NCBI GenBank assembly: GCA_964559535.1
Contig: CAZLIC010000007.1
Coordinates: forward strand, 23,559 to 87,558
Length of the DNA: 64,000 bases
Direction: 5' to 3'
Source: CAZLIC01 sp964559535
GTDB taxonomy: Bacteria; Pseudomonadota; Alphaproteobacteria; Rhodobacterales; Rhodobacteraceae
The notes beneath the pieces were generated by a model. The model ran no database searches. It saw only the letters and a program-made list of their open reading frames with translations, and had not been told where the DNA came from. A program made the position numbers and the translations under genes. Positions 7,154-16,222 of the stretch are shown here, in pieces; position 1 is the first letter of the stretch, and every line of letters starts with the position of its first letter.

Positions 7154-8197
7154 TCAGGCAGGCACAGATATGGGGATGTCGAGCGTCACCGGGAAGTGGT
7201 CGGACGCCGTCAGCAGGGCGTCGCGCAGCGCGGGGTCGGCGGAAATCTGCGGGTCGTCGAACGGGTGCCAGATGCGCCACACCGGACGGCGCGCCGAAAG
7301 GCCGGGCGAGACCATGATGAAGTCCAGGAGCGCCTGGAAGAACCGCCCCGGCGGCTTGATGTAGAACCGCGCCGTGGTCGGCGTGACGCCGATGCGCGAG
7401 GACAGGGCCATGGCGGCATGCGGGTCGTGCAGGCGCAGCGGCGGGGCCGCGTCGTGGCCCAGCACGATTTCCACCCCCGACCGGCCGAACAGCCGCTCGT
7501 ACTCGTCCAGCCCCGGGCCGTCGTTGAAATCGCCCAGCACGATCAGGTCGTCACCGGCCGTCAGGTGATGCTCGACCCGCGCCCGCAGCCACAGGCATTG
7601 CGCCAGCTGCTTGCGGCGGTTCTCGATCGCCACGCGGATTTCCTCGGTACGGTCGCCCCCGCTGCGGGGGTTCTTCGATTTCAGGTGCGCCCCGATCAGC
7701 CGCAGCCGCCCGCCGGGCACATCGACCGCCAGTTCCAGCGGCGGCTTGTCGAAGCGGATCACCTCGGGTGCCGCGTCGGTGTCCAGGTCGTAGTGATACT
7801 GGCGGTCGAACCGCGGAACGCCACCGGCCAGCGGGTCGTGGCGGGCGGACAAGCGGGTGGGATCGTAAAGGAAGGCGATTTCCTGCTCGGTTTCGCTGAC
7901 AAAGCCGGTCAGCGCGCGGCGCTGGCGCAGACCGGCCCATCCGGCAAAGCGTTCAAGTGCCCGCACGGTGTTGCGTCGTCCGTTGCTGTCGGGCGCCTCG
8001 ACCACCATCACCCCGTCGGGATCGGCGGCGCGCAGCACGGCAGCGATCGCGTCCAGCTGCTGCGCCCGTGTCACCTGGTATCGAGAGGAGTACTCGGCAT
8101 CGTGCAACGGGCGCCCGTTCACGTCGAACAGCGCGTTGAACCATTCCACGTTCCAAGTCGCCAGCCGCAGGTGCGCCTCAGGCGGCGCGTTTGGCAT
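7154..8197 (-). CDS. Endonuclease/exonuclease/phosphatase family protein
   Basis: 347 residues of the EEP (DNase I-like) superfamily, which hydrolyses phosphodiester or phosphate-ester bonds with a divalent metal. Motifs in order: ATWNVEW (about 13-19), the metal-binding Glu in VVEAPDSNG (about 65-73), GDFNDG (about 225-230), and the terminal SDHFPVTL. No signal peptide or membrane helix was seen, so it is probably cytoplasmic. Substrate unknown. The ATG at 8197 has GGGAAGAG about 6 bases upstream and overlaps the end of the J-domain gene by 20 bases, suggesting translational coupling. Confidence 0.88.
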   Translation of the reverse strand: MPNAPPEAHLRLATWNVEWFNALFDVNGRPLHDAEYSSRYQVTRAQQLDAIAAVLRAADPDGVMVVEAPDSNGRRNTVRALERFAGWAGLRQRRALTGFVSETEQEIAFLYDPTRLSARHDPLAGGVPRFDRQYHYDLDTDAAPEVIRFDKPPLELAVDVPGGRLRLIGAHLKSKNPRSGGDRTEEIRVAIENRRKQLAQCLWLRARVEHHLTAGDDLIVLGDFNDGPGLDEYERLFGRSGVEIVLGHDAAPPLRLHDPHAAMALSSRIGVTPTTARFYIKPPGRFFQALLDFIMVSPGLSARRPVWRIWHPFDDPQISADPALRDALLTASDHFPVTLDIPISVPA

Positions 8198-8876
8198 TGA
8201 TCTCTTCCCAGGCGGCGTTGATGGCGGCCATCCGGCGTTCGGCCAGCTTCACCGCTTCGGGCGGCACGCCGCGGGCCATCAGCCGGTCGGGGTGGGTTTC
8301 GCGCACGGCGCGCTTCCATGCCTCGCGCACCACGTCGGGTTCGGCAAAGGCCGAGACGCCGAGGATTTCGTAGGGGTCGCGCGGGGCACCTTCGACATAG
8401 CGGGCGCGGATCGCGCGGAAACACGACGGGTCGATGCGGAAGATACGCGCCACCTCGGCCAGCATGCGGTCTTCCTGGGCGTGGAAGGCGCCATCGGACA
8501 TCGCCAGCGCGAACAGCCCTTCCAGCACGTCCTTCAGCGTTTCCTCGTGATCTTCGCGGAACATGTCGCCAATCTTGCGGGCATAGTCGTCGTATCCCGC
8601 CACGTCCTGCCGGGCCAGGTTGAACACATGCGCGGCGTTGGCCTCTTCCTCGGGCGCGATGGTGAAGAAGCGGCGGAAAGTCTCGACCTCGTCACGGGTC
8701 ACCCGGCCGTCGGCCTTGGCGATCTTGGCGCCCAGCGCGATGATGGCGATGGTGAAGGCCACCGACCTTTCGGGGGTGGCGGGCGCCACGCCGCGCAAAC
8801 GATCCAGAAGCGCAGCGAAACCCTCGCCACGCCCCAGCGCTGCCAGCGCCTCGGCTATGCGTTTCCAGATCGACAC
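8178..8876 (-). CDS. DjlA-type J-domain/TerB co-chaperone
   Basis: About 232 residues with an N-terminal TerB-like helical domain (about 25-160, with acidic KADGRVTRDE and SDGAFHAQED motifs) and a C-terminal J domain (about 168-232) carrying the HPD tripeptide in RETHPDRLM, which stimulates a DnaK ATPase. The GTG start at 8876 (first residues VSIWKRIAEAL) was chosen because family members begin with a similar SIW segment; ATG 8909 would add 11 residues and the ribosome-binding site decides neither. Unlike E. coli DjlA, no N-terminal membrane helix is present, so it is likely cytosolic. Confidence 0.83.
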   Translation of the reverse strand: MSIWKRIAEALAALGRGEGFAALLDRLRGVAPATPERSVAFTIAIIALGAKIAKADGRVTRDEVETFRRFFTIAPEEEANAAHVFNLARQDVAGYDDYARKIGDMFREDHEETLKDVLEGLFALAMSDGAFHAQEDRMLAEVARIFRIDPSCFRAIRARYVEGAPRDPYEILGVSAFAEPDVVREAWKRAVRETHPDRLMARGVPPEAVKLAERRMAAINAAWEEINAKRAA

Positions 8877-9003
8877 GACTCGAACACCCGACCGATGCAG
8901 GTGCAGCATAGCGCATCTTCGGGCGATGTCAGGTGAATTAGTGAAGGGTGGCGACGTTCGGGCCCGGATCAGGCCCGATGCGCGCGGGTCGGTGGCGCGC
9001 GGC

Positions 9004-9603
9004 CTACAGGTGGCGGCGGCCATGCGGCGTGTCGAAGGCGGCGCTCAGGTGCAGGGGACCCTCGAGGATGACCACGCGCGGGTCATCCAGCGCCGCCAGA
9101 GCCGCGCGGAGGGCGTCGGCTTGCGGATGGCGGATGGTCAGCGTCGCCAGGCGTACGCCCGCATCGGGCAGTGCACCGGCGGGATGCAGGTCGCCCTGCC
9201 ACTGGATCAGCGCGGGGTGCGCGTCGTCGAAGGGAAGGCGGCCGTCGGGCGGCACGGCAAAGCGCCAGCGGTAGGCCCCGCGCGACAGCGGGGTGGCAAT
9301 GCCGGTGCCGGGGGGCGCAGCGGCAAGGGCGGTGTCGAGGTCATCGACCGCGCAGATCCAGTTCGTCAGGCCCGTGCCGCGGCGTTCGTCCATGCGGAAC
9401 CAGCGGGGGTGCGGGGGGCGGGGCAGCGAAGGGTCGGGGGCGATCACCTCGAGATACACATCGCCCAGGGCCAGAAGCCGGTTGTGCGTGGCCATGTTCG
9501 GGTGCTGCCCGCCTGGCGCCAGCCGTACGCCCAGCGCCGCCTCGACTGCCGCGGTGCCTGCGTCCAGATCGGGTGCCGTCACCGCCAGATGGTCAAGCCG
9601 CAT
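9004..9603 (-). CDS. Glyoxalase-like VOC-fold protein
   Basis: 199 residues; N-terminal LDHLAVTAPDLDAG and the metal-type positions in MATHNRLLALGDVYLEVIAPD match the glyoxalase-like domain family. Substrate unknown. ATG 9603 was chosen because GGCAGGGGG lies at a normal distance, while ATG 9609 directly abuts it. It overlaps the end of ppx by 11 bases and so probably belongs to the ppk-ppx transcription unit. Confidence 0.8.
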   Translation of the reverse strand: MRLDHLAVTAPDLDAGTAAVEAALGVRLAPGGQHPNMATHNRLLALGDVYLEVIAPDPSLPRPPHPRWFRMDERRGTGLTNWICAVDDLDTALAAAPPGTGIATPLSRGAYRWRFAVPPDGRLPFDDAHPALIQWQGDLHPAGALPDAGVRLATLTIRHPQADALRAALAALDDPRVVILEGPLHLSAAFDTPHGRRHL

Positions 9604-11152
9604 CGGCATCCCCCTGCCGGACTACAGCCTGCGCCCGCAGCGCCGCCGCCAGCGAGGTGAACCGAGCCGCCGCCACCTCGCCGAACAGGCCATCGCCCAG
9701 ATCGGTCAGCGTGAGTTCCAGCACGCGCTTCTTCGGCTTCCAGTCCAGCCGCCCGGCCTCGGCCGGGTCGGCCACGCTGAACATCGCGCCGAACCGCATG
9801 GCCTTGCCCAGCACCTCGGCCTCCTGGATCTGTTCGTCGTTCAGGAGGCCCAGAAGCGGCTCCAGCCGCGATCCGGCCCGGCTGTTCTTGTAGCGGTGCA
9901 ACAGCGCCAGCCCCAGGAACACCCGGCCGGGGTGGTCCAGCCCGCCCAGGTTTGCACGGGTGGCGTTGTCGAAGCAGACCTCGGCGCGATAATCGGGGTG
10001 GGCGCGCCAGGTGGTGTCGTGCAGCAGGCAGGCGGCCTTGACCAGGCGCAGCCGCGCATCCGGCGCATCGCGGTACAGGGGCAGCAGGAAGTGGAACAGC
10101 TGCTTGCCAAAGCCGGGCATGCGCGCGCCGGTCTGCTCGGCCACCCGGCAGGCCTCGACCAGCGGGTCGCGGGCGCGCAGGTCGGGCGGCATCTGTTCGT
10201 ACAGAAGCCCCTCGCGGATGCCGTAGGACGACACGTCGATCTCTTTCGGCTTGAACACCGCCACCAGTTCGCGCAGCACCTCGACGGCCTGCGGCACAAG
10301 GTCCATCCGCTCGGCCCCGGTACCGGTGCGCACGCGCAGGACGGCCGGGTCCGAGGCGGTGATCCAGTCCAGCGTGTCCACAAGCGACCGTGGCGTCATG
10401 CGGTATTCGTGCAGCACATGCAGCGGATAGCCGCGCCGCTCCATGTCCAGCCGGGCGATCACCCGCCACGACCCGCCGACCAGGTAGATGCGTTCATTGG
10501 ACGACTTCAGGTCGTCGGCGGCACGCTTCAGGATGGCGCGGATCGCTTCGCGCCGCCGGGCCGGGTTGCTGTCCATTTCACGCACGCGGAACGGGCCCAG
10601 CGGCGTGGTCAGCCGGTGGCCCACGCGGCCGTCGCCCAGACGTGCCAGTTCCATCGAGTTGCCGCCGATGTCGCAGACGATGCCGCGCGCGTCGGGCCAG
10701 CCCAGAAGCACGCCCTGTGCCGACAGCCGGGCCTCTTCGTCGCCGGAAATGACGTGCAGCGTCAGCCCCGTCTCGGCCTCGACCTCGGCCTGAAAGGCCG
10801 GGCCGTCCTCGGCCTCACGCACTGCCGCGGTGGCGACACAGGTCATTGGGCTGACCTCCATCCCCTTGGCCAGCAACGCAAACCGCCGCAGCGCCGCCAG
10901 TGCGCGCGCCTTGCCCTTCGCGTTCAGGCGGCCGGTCTGCGCCAACCCCTGTCCCAGGCCCGCCATGATCTTCTCGTTGTAGAAATAGGCCGGGCTGCGG
11001 GCGGCGCCGTCGAACACCACCATGCGCACCGAGTTCGACCCCACGTCCACCACGCCCACGCGGCTGAGCGCCCGCGCCTTGGGGTCATCGAACAGCGGCG
11101 GTCCGAAGCGGTGCCACGAGTCGTTAGTGGTTCCCGTCACGCGATCATCCAT
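9593..11152 (-). CDS. ppx: Exopolyphosphatase / guanosine pentaphosphatase
   Basis: Releases phosphate from polyphosphate chains, and in some relatives hydrolyses pppGpp. 519 residues. An actin-like fold is shown by VGVVDVGSNSVRMVVFD (about 31-47) and the second phosphate-loop region CDIGGNSMEL (about 157-166). A C-terminal HD-like helical part with LLHDTTW follows (about 375-385). It follows ppk by 75 bases on the same strand, so synthesis and breakdown of polyphosphate are encoded together. Confidence 0.92.
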   Translation of the reverse strand: MDDRVTGTTNDSWHRFGPPLFDDPKARALSRVGVVDVGSNSVRMVVFDGAARSPAYFYNEKIMAGLGQGLAQTGRLNAKGKARALAALRRFALLAKGMEVSPMTCVATAAVREAEDGPAFQAEVEAETGLTLHVISGDEEARLSAQGVLLGWPDARGIVCDIGGNSMELARLGDGRVGHRLTTPLGPFRVREMDSNPARRREAIRAILKRAADDLKSSNERIYLVGGSWRVIARLDMERRGYPLHVLHEYRMTPRSLVDTLDWITASDPAVLRVRTGTGAERMDLVPQAVEVLRELVAVFKPKEIDVSSYGIREGLLYEQMPPDLRARDPLVEACRVAEQTGARMPGFGKQLFHFLLPLYRDAPDARLRLVKAACLLHDTTWRAHPDYRAEVCFDNATRANLGGLDHPGRVFLGLALLHRYKNSRAGSRLEPLLGLLNDEQIQEAEVLGKAMRFGAMFSVADPAEAGRLDWKPKKRVLELTLTDLGDGLFGEVAAARFTSLAAALRAQAVVRQGDADAA

Positions 11153-11227
11153 CTGCCAGTCCGATTCCCGCCGGTGCAGCGCGTCGCGAACATGACCGGG
11201 CAGGGCATGGCGGTCAACGCGGCAGGT

Positions 11228-13414
11228 TCACTCGGCCGCCCGCGTTTCGTCCGGCGCCGTGGCCAGCCGCGGCGCATCCGCCGCGCCGACCCGACCGCGG
11301 CCCGACAGCGAAGGGTTTTCCATGAAGAAGCGGTGGCAGTTGAAGGCGTCCCTTTCGGGCGGGCGGCGGCGGTAGGTGCCGTCGGGCGACAGCACCCAGC
11401 TTTGCGCCGTGTCGGCCAGGTTCGCCGCCATGATCTGCGACAGGATCTGTTCCTTGACCGTGGGGTTCAGCGCCTCGACCAGGGTTTCCACGCGGCGGGT
11501 CAGGTTGCGCCCCATCCAGTCGGCGCTGGAGAAGAACACCCGCGCCTTCTTGTGCGGCAGGCCGCGGCCGTTGCCGAAGCAGACGATGCGGCTGTGTTCC
11601 AGGAAGCGGCCGACGATGGACTTGACCCGGATGTTCTCGCTCAGCCCCTTCACCCCCGGCCGGATGCCGCAGATGCCGCGCACCACGCAGTTGATGCGCA
11701 CCCCTGCCTGGCTGGCGGCATAGAGCGCGTCGATCACGTCGGGCTCGATCAGGCTGTTCAGTTTCACCCAGATGTCGGCCGGCCGCCCGGCGCGGGCATG
11801 GTCGGCCTCGGCTGCGATCAGTTCCAGAAGCCGCGACTTCAGCGTGATGGGCGAGATGGCGATGTTTTCCAGCCCCTCGGGTTGCACATAGCCCGACAGG
11901 TAGTTGAACACCTTGGTCGCATCGCGCCCCAGCGCGGCGTCGCAGGTGAAGAACGACAGGTCGGTGTAGATGCGCGCGGTGATCGGGTGATAGTTGCCGG
12001 TGCCGTAGTGGGTGTAGGTCACCAGACTCTCGCCCTCACGCCGCACAACGGTGCTGATCTTGGCGTGGGTCTTGTAGTTGATGAAGCCGTACACCACATG
12101 CGCGCCGCTGCGTTCCAGGCGGCGGCTTTGCCGAATGTTTGCCGCCTCGTCGAAGCGCGCCTTCAGTTCCACCAGCGCCGTCACCGACTTGCCCGCCTCG
12201 GCCGCCTCGCACAGCGCGCTGACGACGGGGCTGTCCCAGGACGTGCGGTACAGCGTCTGCTTGATCGCCAGCACGTTCGGGTCGGTTGCCGCCTGCTGCA
12301 GGAAGCGGATGACCATGTCGAAGGTCTCGTACGGGTGGTGCAGCAGCATGTCCTTCTGCCGGATGGCCGAGAAGATGTCGCCGTCGTGGTCCTGCACACG
12401 CTCGGGCACGCGGGGGGTAAAGGGGGGCCACAGAAGATCGGGGCGGGAGGAGAGGACAAGCTCTTTCAGGTCTGCCATCCCCAGCATGCCGCGCACTTCG
12501 ACGATCTGGTCCGCGGCCACCGCCAGTTCGTCCATGATCGTGGCGCGCAGGGCCTCGGGCGCGCCGCCGGTCATCTTCAGCCGGATCACCTCGCCCCGGC
12601 GGCGGCGTTTCAGCGCCGTCTCGAACTCGCGCACCAGATCCTCGGCCTCGTCCTCGACTTCCAGGTCGCTGTCGCGCAGCACGCGGAAGGCGCAGTGGCC
12701 CCGGTCGACATACCCGGGGAACAGGCGATTGAGGTGCAATAGAAGCAGCTCTTCCAGCGGCAGGAAGCGGTTTTCACCGGGCTTGCCCGGCAGCGCCACG
12801 AAGCGGGCGATCTGTTGCGGGATCGGCAGAAGCGCCTTCAGCGGGCGGTGATCGGTGGCGCGTTCCAGTTCCAGCGCCAGGCAGAAGCCGGTGTTGGGGA
12901 TGAACGGAAAGGGATGCGCCGGGTCGATGGCCAGCGGCGACAGCACCGGGAACACCTTGTGCAGGAAGTGTTCGTCCAGATGCTTCAGGTCGCGCGCCGT
13001 CAGCTTGGACCGGGTCAGGATCGAGATCCCCTCGGCCTCCATCAGCTTCTTCAGCTTGTTCAGGACCTGCTGCTGCAGCGCCATCAGCCGCCGCGCATCG
13101 GCGTTGATCAGTTCCAGCTGTTCGGCCGGGGTTCGCCCGTCTTCGGACCGGGTGGCATTGCCGTTGCGGGCCAGCGCCAAGAGCCCGGCCACCCGCACCA
13201 TGTAGAATTCATCGAGGTTGGTGGCGCTGATCGACAGGAAGCGCAGCCGTTCCAGAAGCGGCACCTGCGGGTTCGCGGCCTCTTCCAGGACGCGCCAGTT
13301 GAAGGCAAGCCACGAGAGTTCGCGGTTGAAGAACCGGCGCGGCCCGGCGGTTTCGGCCTCGGGCAGGGTGACGGGAGCGGGAAAGGCTTCCTTCAGGAAG
13401 TCGGCGTCGGGCAT
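11228..13414 (-). CDS. ppk: Polyphosphate kinase 1
   Basis: Transfers the gamma phosphate of ATP to a growing polyphosphate chain. 728 residues from ATG 13414, which is preceded by AAAAGGCC. Domains in order: N-terminal helical domain with FFNRELSWLAFNWRVLEEA, head domain, then two catalytic domains. The autophosphorylated His lies in NYKTHAKIS (about residue 455) and the second active-site His in EHSRIVCFGNG. Upstream in-frame sequence overlaps hdaA and was excluded. It lies in a minus-strand run AI-2E permease, hdaA, ppk, ppx. Confidence 0.95.
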   Translation of the reverse strand: MPDADFLKEAFPAPVTLPEAETAGPRRFFNRELSWLAFNWRVLEEAANPQVPLLERLRFLSISATNLDEFYMVRVAGLLALARNGNATRSEDGRTPAEQLELINADARRLMALQQQVLNKLKKLMEAEGISILTRSKLTARDLKHLDEHFLHKVFPVLSPLAIDPAHPFPFIPNTGFCLALELERATDHRPLKALLPIPQQIARFVALPGKPGENRFLPLEELLLLHLNRLFPGYVDRGHCAFRVLRDSDLEVEDEAEDLVREFETALKRRRRGEVIRLKMTGGAPEALRATIMDELAVAADQIVEVRGMLGMADLKELVLSSRPDLLWPPFTPRVPERVQDHDGDIFSAIRQKDMLLHHPYETFDMVIRFLQQAATDPNVLAIKQTLYRTSWDSPVVSALCEAAEAGKSVTALVELKARFDEAANIRQSRRLERSGAHVVYGFINYKTHAKISTVVRREGESLVTYTHYGTGNYHPITARIYTDLSFFTCDAALGRDATKVFNYLSGYVQPEGLENIAISPITLKSRLLELIAAEADHARAGRPADIWVKLNSLIEPDVIDALYAASQAGVRINCVVRGICGIRPGVKGLSENIRVKSIVGRFLEHSRIVCFGNGRGLPHKKARVFFSSADWMGRNLTRRVETLVEALNPTVKEQILSQIMAANLADTAQSWVLSPDGTYRRRPPERDAFNCHRFFMENPSLSGRGRVGAADAPRLATAPDETRAAE

Positions 13415-13475
13415 CTTCGGCCTTTTTGGAATACGGTGAGGCAGTGTTGCGCAATGCGCGGCGGCGGGCAATGCC

Positions 13476-14159
13476 TTAGGGTTGGCCGGACGCCCTGTCG
13501 GCCAGCGCCTGTGACGCGAGCCGCACGGTGACAGGCTGCCGGCGTTCCAGGGCCAGCGCATCAAGCCCGGCCACGATGTCTTGCGCGGCGGCGGCCGAGC
13601 GTTCCATCCGCGGGACCAGGTAGGTGATGACGGCCGGCGCCACGGCCAGTTGCCGGTCTGCGAAGAGCTTGGCCAGCAGCGCCGCCAGAAGCCGGTCGCA
13701 GGGCGGTTCGAGCATGGCAAGCGGTGCGGCGGTCAGGCGGCTGGCGAGGTCGGGAAGGGCGATGCCCCACCCGGCGGGCACGCCGGTTCCGGTGACCAGA
13801 AGCCGCCCGCCCGCCTCGGCCACCATATTCCAAAGGTGGAGCAGCGCCAGTTCGGCGGCAGCATCGCCCGCCATGCGGTCGGCGTCTTCCACCGCCATTG
13901 CCCGGCTGGCCAGCGCCGGCAGGTCGGCCGATGCAAGCCCGGATGCGGCAAGTACAGTCGCACCGGCCGACTGTGCAAACACCTGCGCAAGGTGGGTCTT
14001 GCCCGCGCCCGCGGGCCCCGCCAGCACCAGACGACCGCCGGACCAGTCCTGCCAGCCCTCGACCAAGGCCAGCGCCGCGGCGTTGGACGGCGCGGCAAAG
14101 AACGCCTCGCGCCCCAGCGCCGGGCGCAGGGGCAGGTCGAACGCCAGCTGGCCGGTCAC
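13476..14159 (-). CDS. hdaA: HdaA, DnaA-related regulator of replication initiation
   Basis: 227 residues. In alphaproteobacteria this AAA+ protein works with the sliding clamp to stimulate ATP hydrolysis by DnaA and so limits re-initiation. Clamp-binding-like N terminus (QLAFDLP, residues 4-10), Walker A GPAGAGKTHL (48-57), and VEDAD as the Walker B-like site. The start is GTG 14159: it forms a GTGA overlap with the stop of the upstream gene, and the protein then begins directly at the QLAFDL clamp-binding motif. The DNA-binding domain IV of true DnaA is absent. Confidence 0.88.
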   Translation of the reverse strand: MTGQLAFDLPLRPALGREAFFAAPSNAAALALVEGWQDWSGGRLVLAGPAGAGKTHLAQVFAQSAGATVLAASGLASADLPALASRAMAVEDADRMAGDAAAELALLHLWNMVAEAGGRLLVTGTGVPAGWGIALPDLASRLTAAPLAMLEPPCDRLLAALLAKLFADRQLAVAPAVITYLVPRMERSAAAAQDIVAGLDALALERRQPVTVRLASQALADRASGQP

Positions 14160-15229
14160 GGTTCGGGGTCCCCGGGGGGGGTACGTCCGCGGTACAGCAG
14201 GCTGTCCTGATACTGCGCCATGGCGAACCGGGCCAGCACGCCGATCGCCGCCGCCACCGGCACCGCCACCAAGAGCCCCAGGAAGCCGAACAGGGCGCCA
14301 AAGGCGGAAAGGGCGAACATCAGCCACACCGGGTGCAGCCCCACCGAGTCACCCACCAGTTTCGGTGTCACCACGTTGCCTTCCAGGAATTGCCCCAGCG
14401 CAAAGATGCCGCCCACGATGCCGATCGACAGCCAGTCGCCCCAGAAGTGGAACAGGGCAAGTCCGACGGCCAGCGCACCGCCCAAAAGCGCACCGACATA
14501 GGGAATGAAGGTCACGGCCCCGGCAATGGACCCGATGATCAGCCCGAAAGGCAACCCGGTCAGCGCCAGCGCCACGCCATAGAACACCCCCATCAGAAGG
14601 CAGACCGACAGCTGCCCGCGCACGAAGGCCGCCAGAACCCTGTCAATTTCGGACGCAAGCTGGCGGATCACCGGCGCATGATCGCGCGGCAGCAGCGCGT
14701 CGATGCGGGCGACGATGCGGTCCCAGTCCAGCAGCATGTAGAAGCTGACCACCGGCACCACCACGATGTACACCACCGCGTTGATGATGCCCACCGCGCC
14801 GCCCACCAGGGCCTGCGCGAATTCGCCGCCGCGTTCCCGGATCGTCTGCCCGATCTGCCCCAGCGTCTGCCGGGCCGTCGACGTTTCGTCCGCCAGCTGC
14901 GGAAACCGTTCGGCCACAAAGACCTGCAGCCGCTGGAATATCTCGGGCGCGGCGTTGATCAGCGAGGTCAGCTGGGCAAACAGGGTCGGGATGACCGCCA
15001 GCACCAGCAAGACCACCAGCAGAAGCACCGCCAGCGCGATGATCGTGGTGGCCAGCGCCCGCCGCAGGCCCAAGCGTTCCAGCCGGTCGGCAATGGGGTC
15101 CAGCATGTAGGCAACCGCCCCGCCCACGACAAAGGGCAGGATGACCGGGCCCATAAGCCACATGGCCAGAAAGAACACCGCCGTCGCGATGCCCCAGTAT
15201 TTTGCCTGTTCACGTATCGGCAGGGCCAT
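14156..15229 (-). CDS. AI-2E/PerM family membrane transporter
   Basis: 357 residues with about eight membrane helices. PerM/TqsA family: residues 1-75 hold two helices, 130-200 is the soluble loop, and the conserved GxxxFIPYVGALLGG and later VTPKLVGDSVGLHPVW (about 290-305) lie in the C-terminal half. Family members export diverse small molecules or act as Na+/H+ antiporters; the autoinducer name comes from E. coli TqsA and does not prove a signalling role. Start ATG 15229 with CCGGAG 8 bases upstream. It overlaps hdaA by four bases. Confidence 0.88.
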   Translation of the reverse strand: MALPIREQAKYWGIATAVFFLAMWLMGPVILPFVVGGAVAYMLDPIADRLERLGLRRALATTIIALAVLLLVVLLVLAVIPTLFAQLTSLINAAPEIFQRLQVFVAERFPQLADETSTARQTLGQIGQTIRERGGEFAQALVGGAVGIINAVVYIVVVPVVSFYMLLDWDRIVARIDALLPRDHAPVIRQLASEIDRVLAAFVRGQLSVCLLMGVFYGVALALTGLPFGLIIGSIAGAVTFIPYVGALLGGALAVGLALFHFWGDWLSIGIVGGIFALGQFLEGNVVTPKLVGDSVGLHPVWLMFALSAFGALFGFLGLLVAVPVAAAIGVLARFAMAQYQDSLLYRGRTPPGDPEP

Positions 15230-15426
15230 GCGCGGGCTCCGGTTTGCCTTCACATGGCCTGTCCCGGCCCGTGGTGCAAGGGTGTGGCGCAAGGGTGTTG
15301 CCGCGGCACCGCGCTGCCAGCCCCAATGTCGCATCGCCGCGTCGCGGCATCTTCCGCCGCCAAAGGCGCTGGCGTAAGGGCGAGGCGTCGGCGTGCTTTG
15401 CCGGCACCCATGTCAAGGACCGTTCA

Positions 15427-15708
15427 ATGCCTGTGTTTTCGTGTGTTCCGCGTGCCGCGCATGTTGCGCTGGCGTTCTGTCTGATCCCCTTTGCCGCGCA
15501 GGCCACGCTTCCCTCGATCGGCCAGCCGGTCGGCGCGTCGGCCGAAGAGCTGAAGCAGGCCATGGACCTTGCCGGTTGTCCGCTGCAGGCGATGGCGGTC
15601 GAGGCGGGGCACGTTGCGGCCACCTGCCGGGACGCCAAGGGGGAAACCTGGAAAGTGGTGGTTGACCCCACGACAGGCCGCGTCACCGAGGTTGCCCGCG
15701 CCCGGTAG
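15427..15708 (+). CDS. Small secreted PepSY-like protein
   Basis: 93 residues with a signal peptide (about 1-26), two Cys residues (about 50 and 67) that could pair in the periplasm, and a C-terminal segment GETWKVVVDPTTGRVTEV resembling a PepSY motif. AAGGA lies about 8 bases before ATG 15427. No enzyme motif is present. Possible roles such as peptidase inhibition are known for the PepSY family but are not shown here. Confidence 0.65.
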   Translation: MPVFSCVPRAAHVALAFCLIPFAAQATLPSIGQPVGASAEELKQAMDLAGCPLQAMAVEAGHVAATCRDAKGETWKVVVDPTTGRVTEVARAR

Positions 15709-15758
15709 GGCGCCGCGCATCGGGGTTCGCCTTCCCCGTGCCGCCGGACCCGCCCAAG

Positions 15759-15787
15759 TTGACGGCGGGCCACGGCGGGGGTAGGGT
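15759..15787 (+). promoter_or_regulatory. Candidate sigma-70-type promoter for small gene at 15928
   Basis: TTGACG (15759-15764), a 17-base spacer, then TAGGGT (15782-15787). A second overlapping pair, TTGCGG (15787-15792) and GACAAT (15810-15815), also has 17-base spacing. Both would give a leader of 110-140 bases before the gene at 15928. This is pattern only; G/C-rich DNA gives many chance matches. Confidence 0.3.
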
Positions 15788-15927
15788 TGCGGCAATACGG
15801 GAGTGCCCTGACAATGGACCGGACAGTTTTCTGCTTCGTGCGGCGGCGCGGCTGAGGCCGTGCCGGAACCCGCCCGCGGTATTGTGCCGCCGGGCCTGAC
15901 CTTTCCCTGATCCACAGGACCACCATC

Positions 15928-16113
15928 ATGCCAAACAGCAAGAACCCCCCGCCGGGCGAACCCTCGGCGCCTGCTCCGAAACCCGCGCCTGCCCCTGCAG
16001 CGCCGCGCAAGGGCTTTGACCCCGCTTCGCTGAAGGGGGGCAAGCACCCCGGCGGCAAGGTGATGCGCGGGACGCGGATGATGCAGTCGGCCAAGTCGCG
16101 CGGCAGGGGATAA
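15928..16113 (+). CDS. Small basic Pro/Ala-rich protein, unknown function
   Basis: 61 residues: a Pro/Ala-rich disordered N-terminal half and a Lys/Arg/Gly-rich C-terminal half (GGKHPGGKVMRGTRMM and a basic tail). No known domain. Support comes from ACAGGA about 8 bases before the ATG, a possible promoter upstream and a strong hairpin just after the stop. The basic tail could bind nucleic acid, but this is a guess. It does not overlap any other gene. Confidence 0.55.
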   Translation: MPNSKNPPPGEPSAPAPKPAPAPAAPRKGFDPASLKGGKHPGGKVMRGTRMMQSAKSRGRG

Positions 16114-16123
16114 CGTTCCGGGG

Positions 16124-16147
16124 GCGGTCCGGGTCTGCCCGGACCGC
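16124..16147 (+). terminator. Hairpin after the small gene at 15928
   Basis: Perfect 10-bp stem GCGGTCCGGG/CCCGGACCGC (16124-16133, 16138-16147) with a four-base TCTG loop, 10 bases after the stop codon. No T run follows, so it may only stabilise the transcript end. Confidence 0.55.
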
Positions 16148-16222
16148 TTGCCGTGCCCCCCGCTTGCCGTGCCGGGCGCCAGCCGCTAGGAACCGTCAAC
16201 CCGCGAAGCCCCGGAGACGCCC

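Noticed and set aside
9293..12742. A very long open frame on the plus strand across glyoxalase-like, ppx and ppk genes
   Set aside because: It is the antisense shadow of high-GC genes with strong third-position G/C; its composition is Gln/His/Arg-rich with no domain, whereas the minus-strand frames are clear ppx and ppk.
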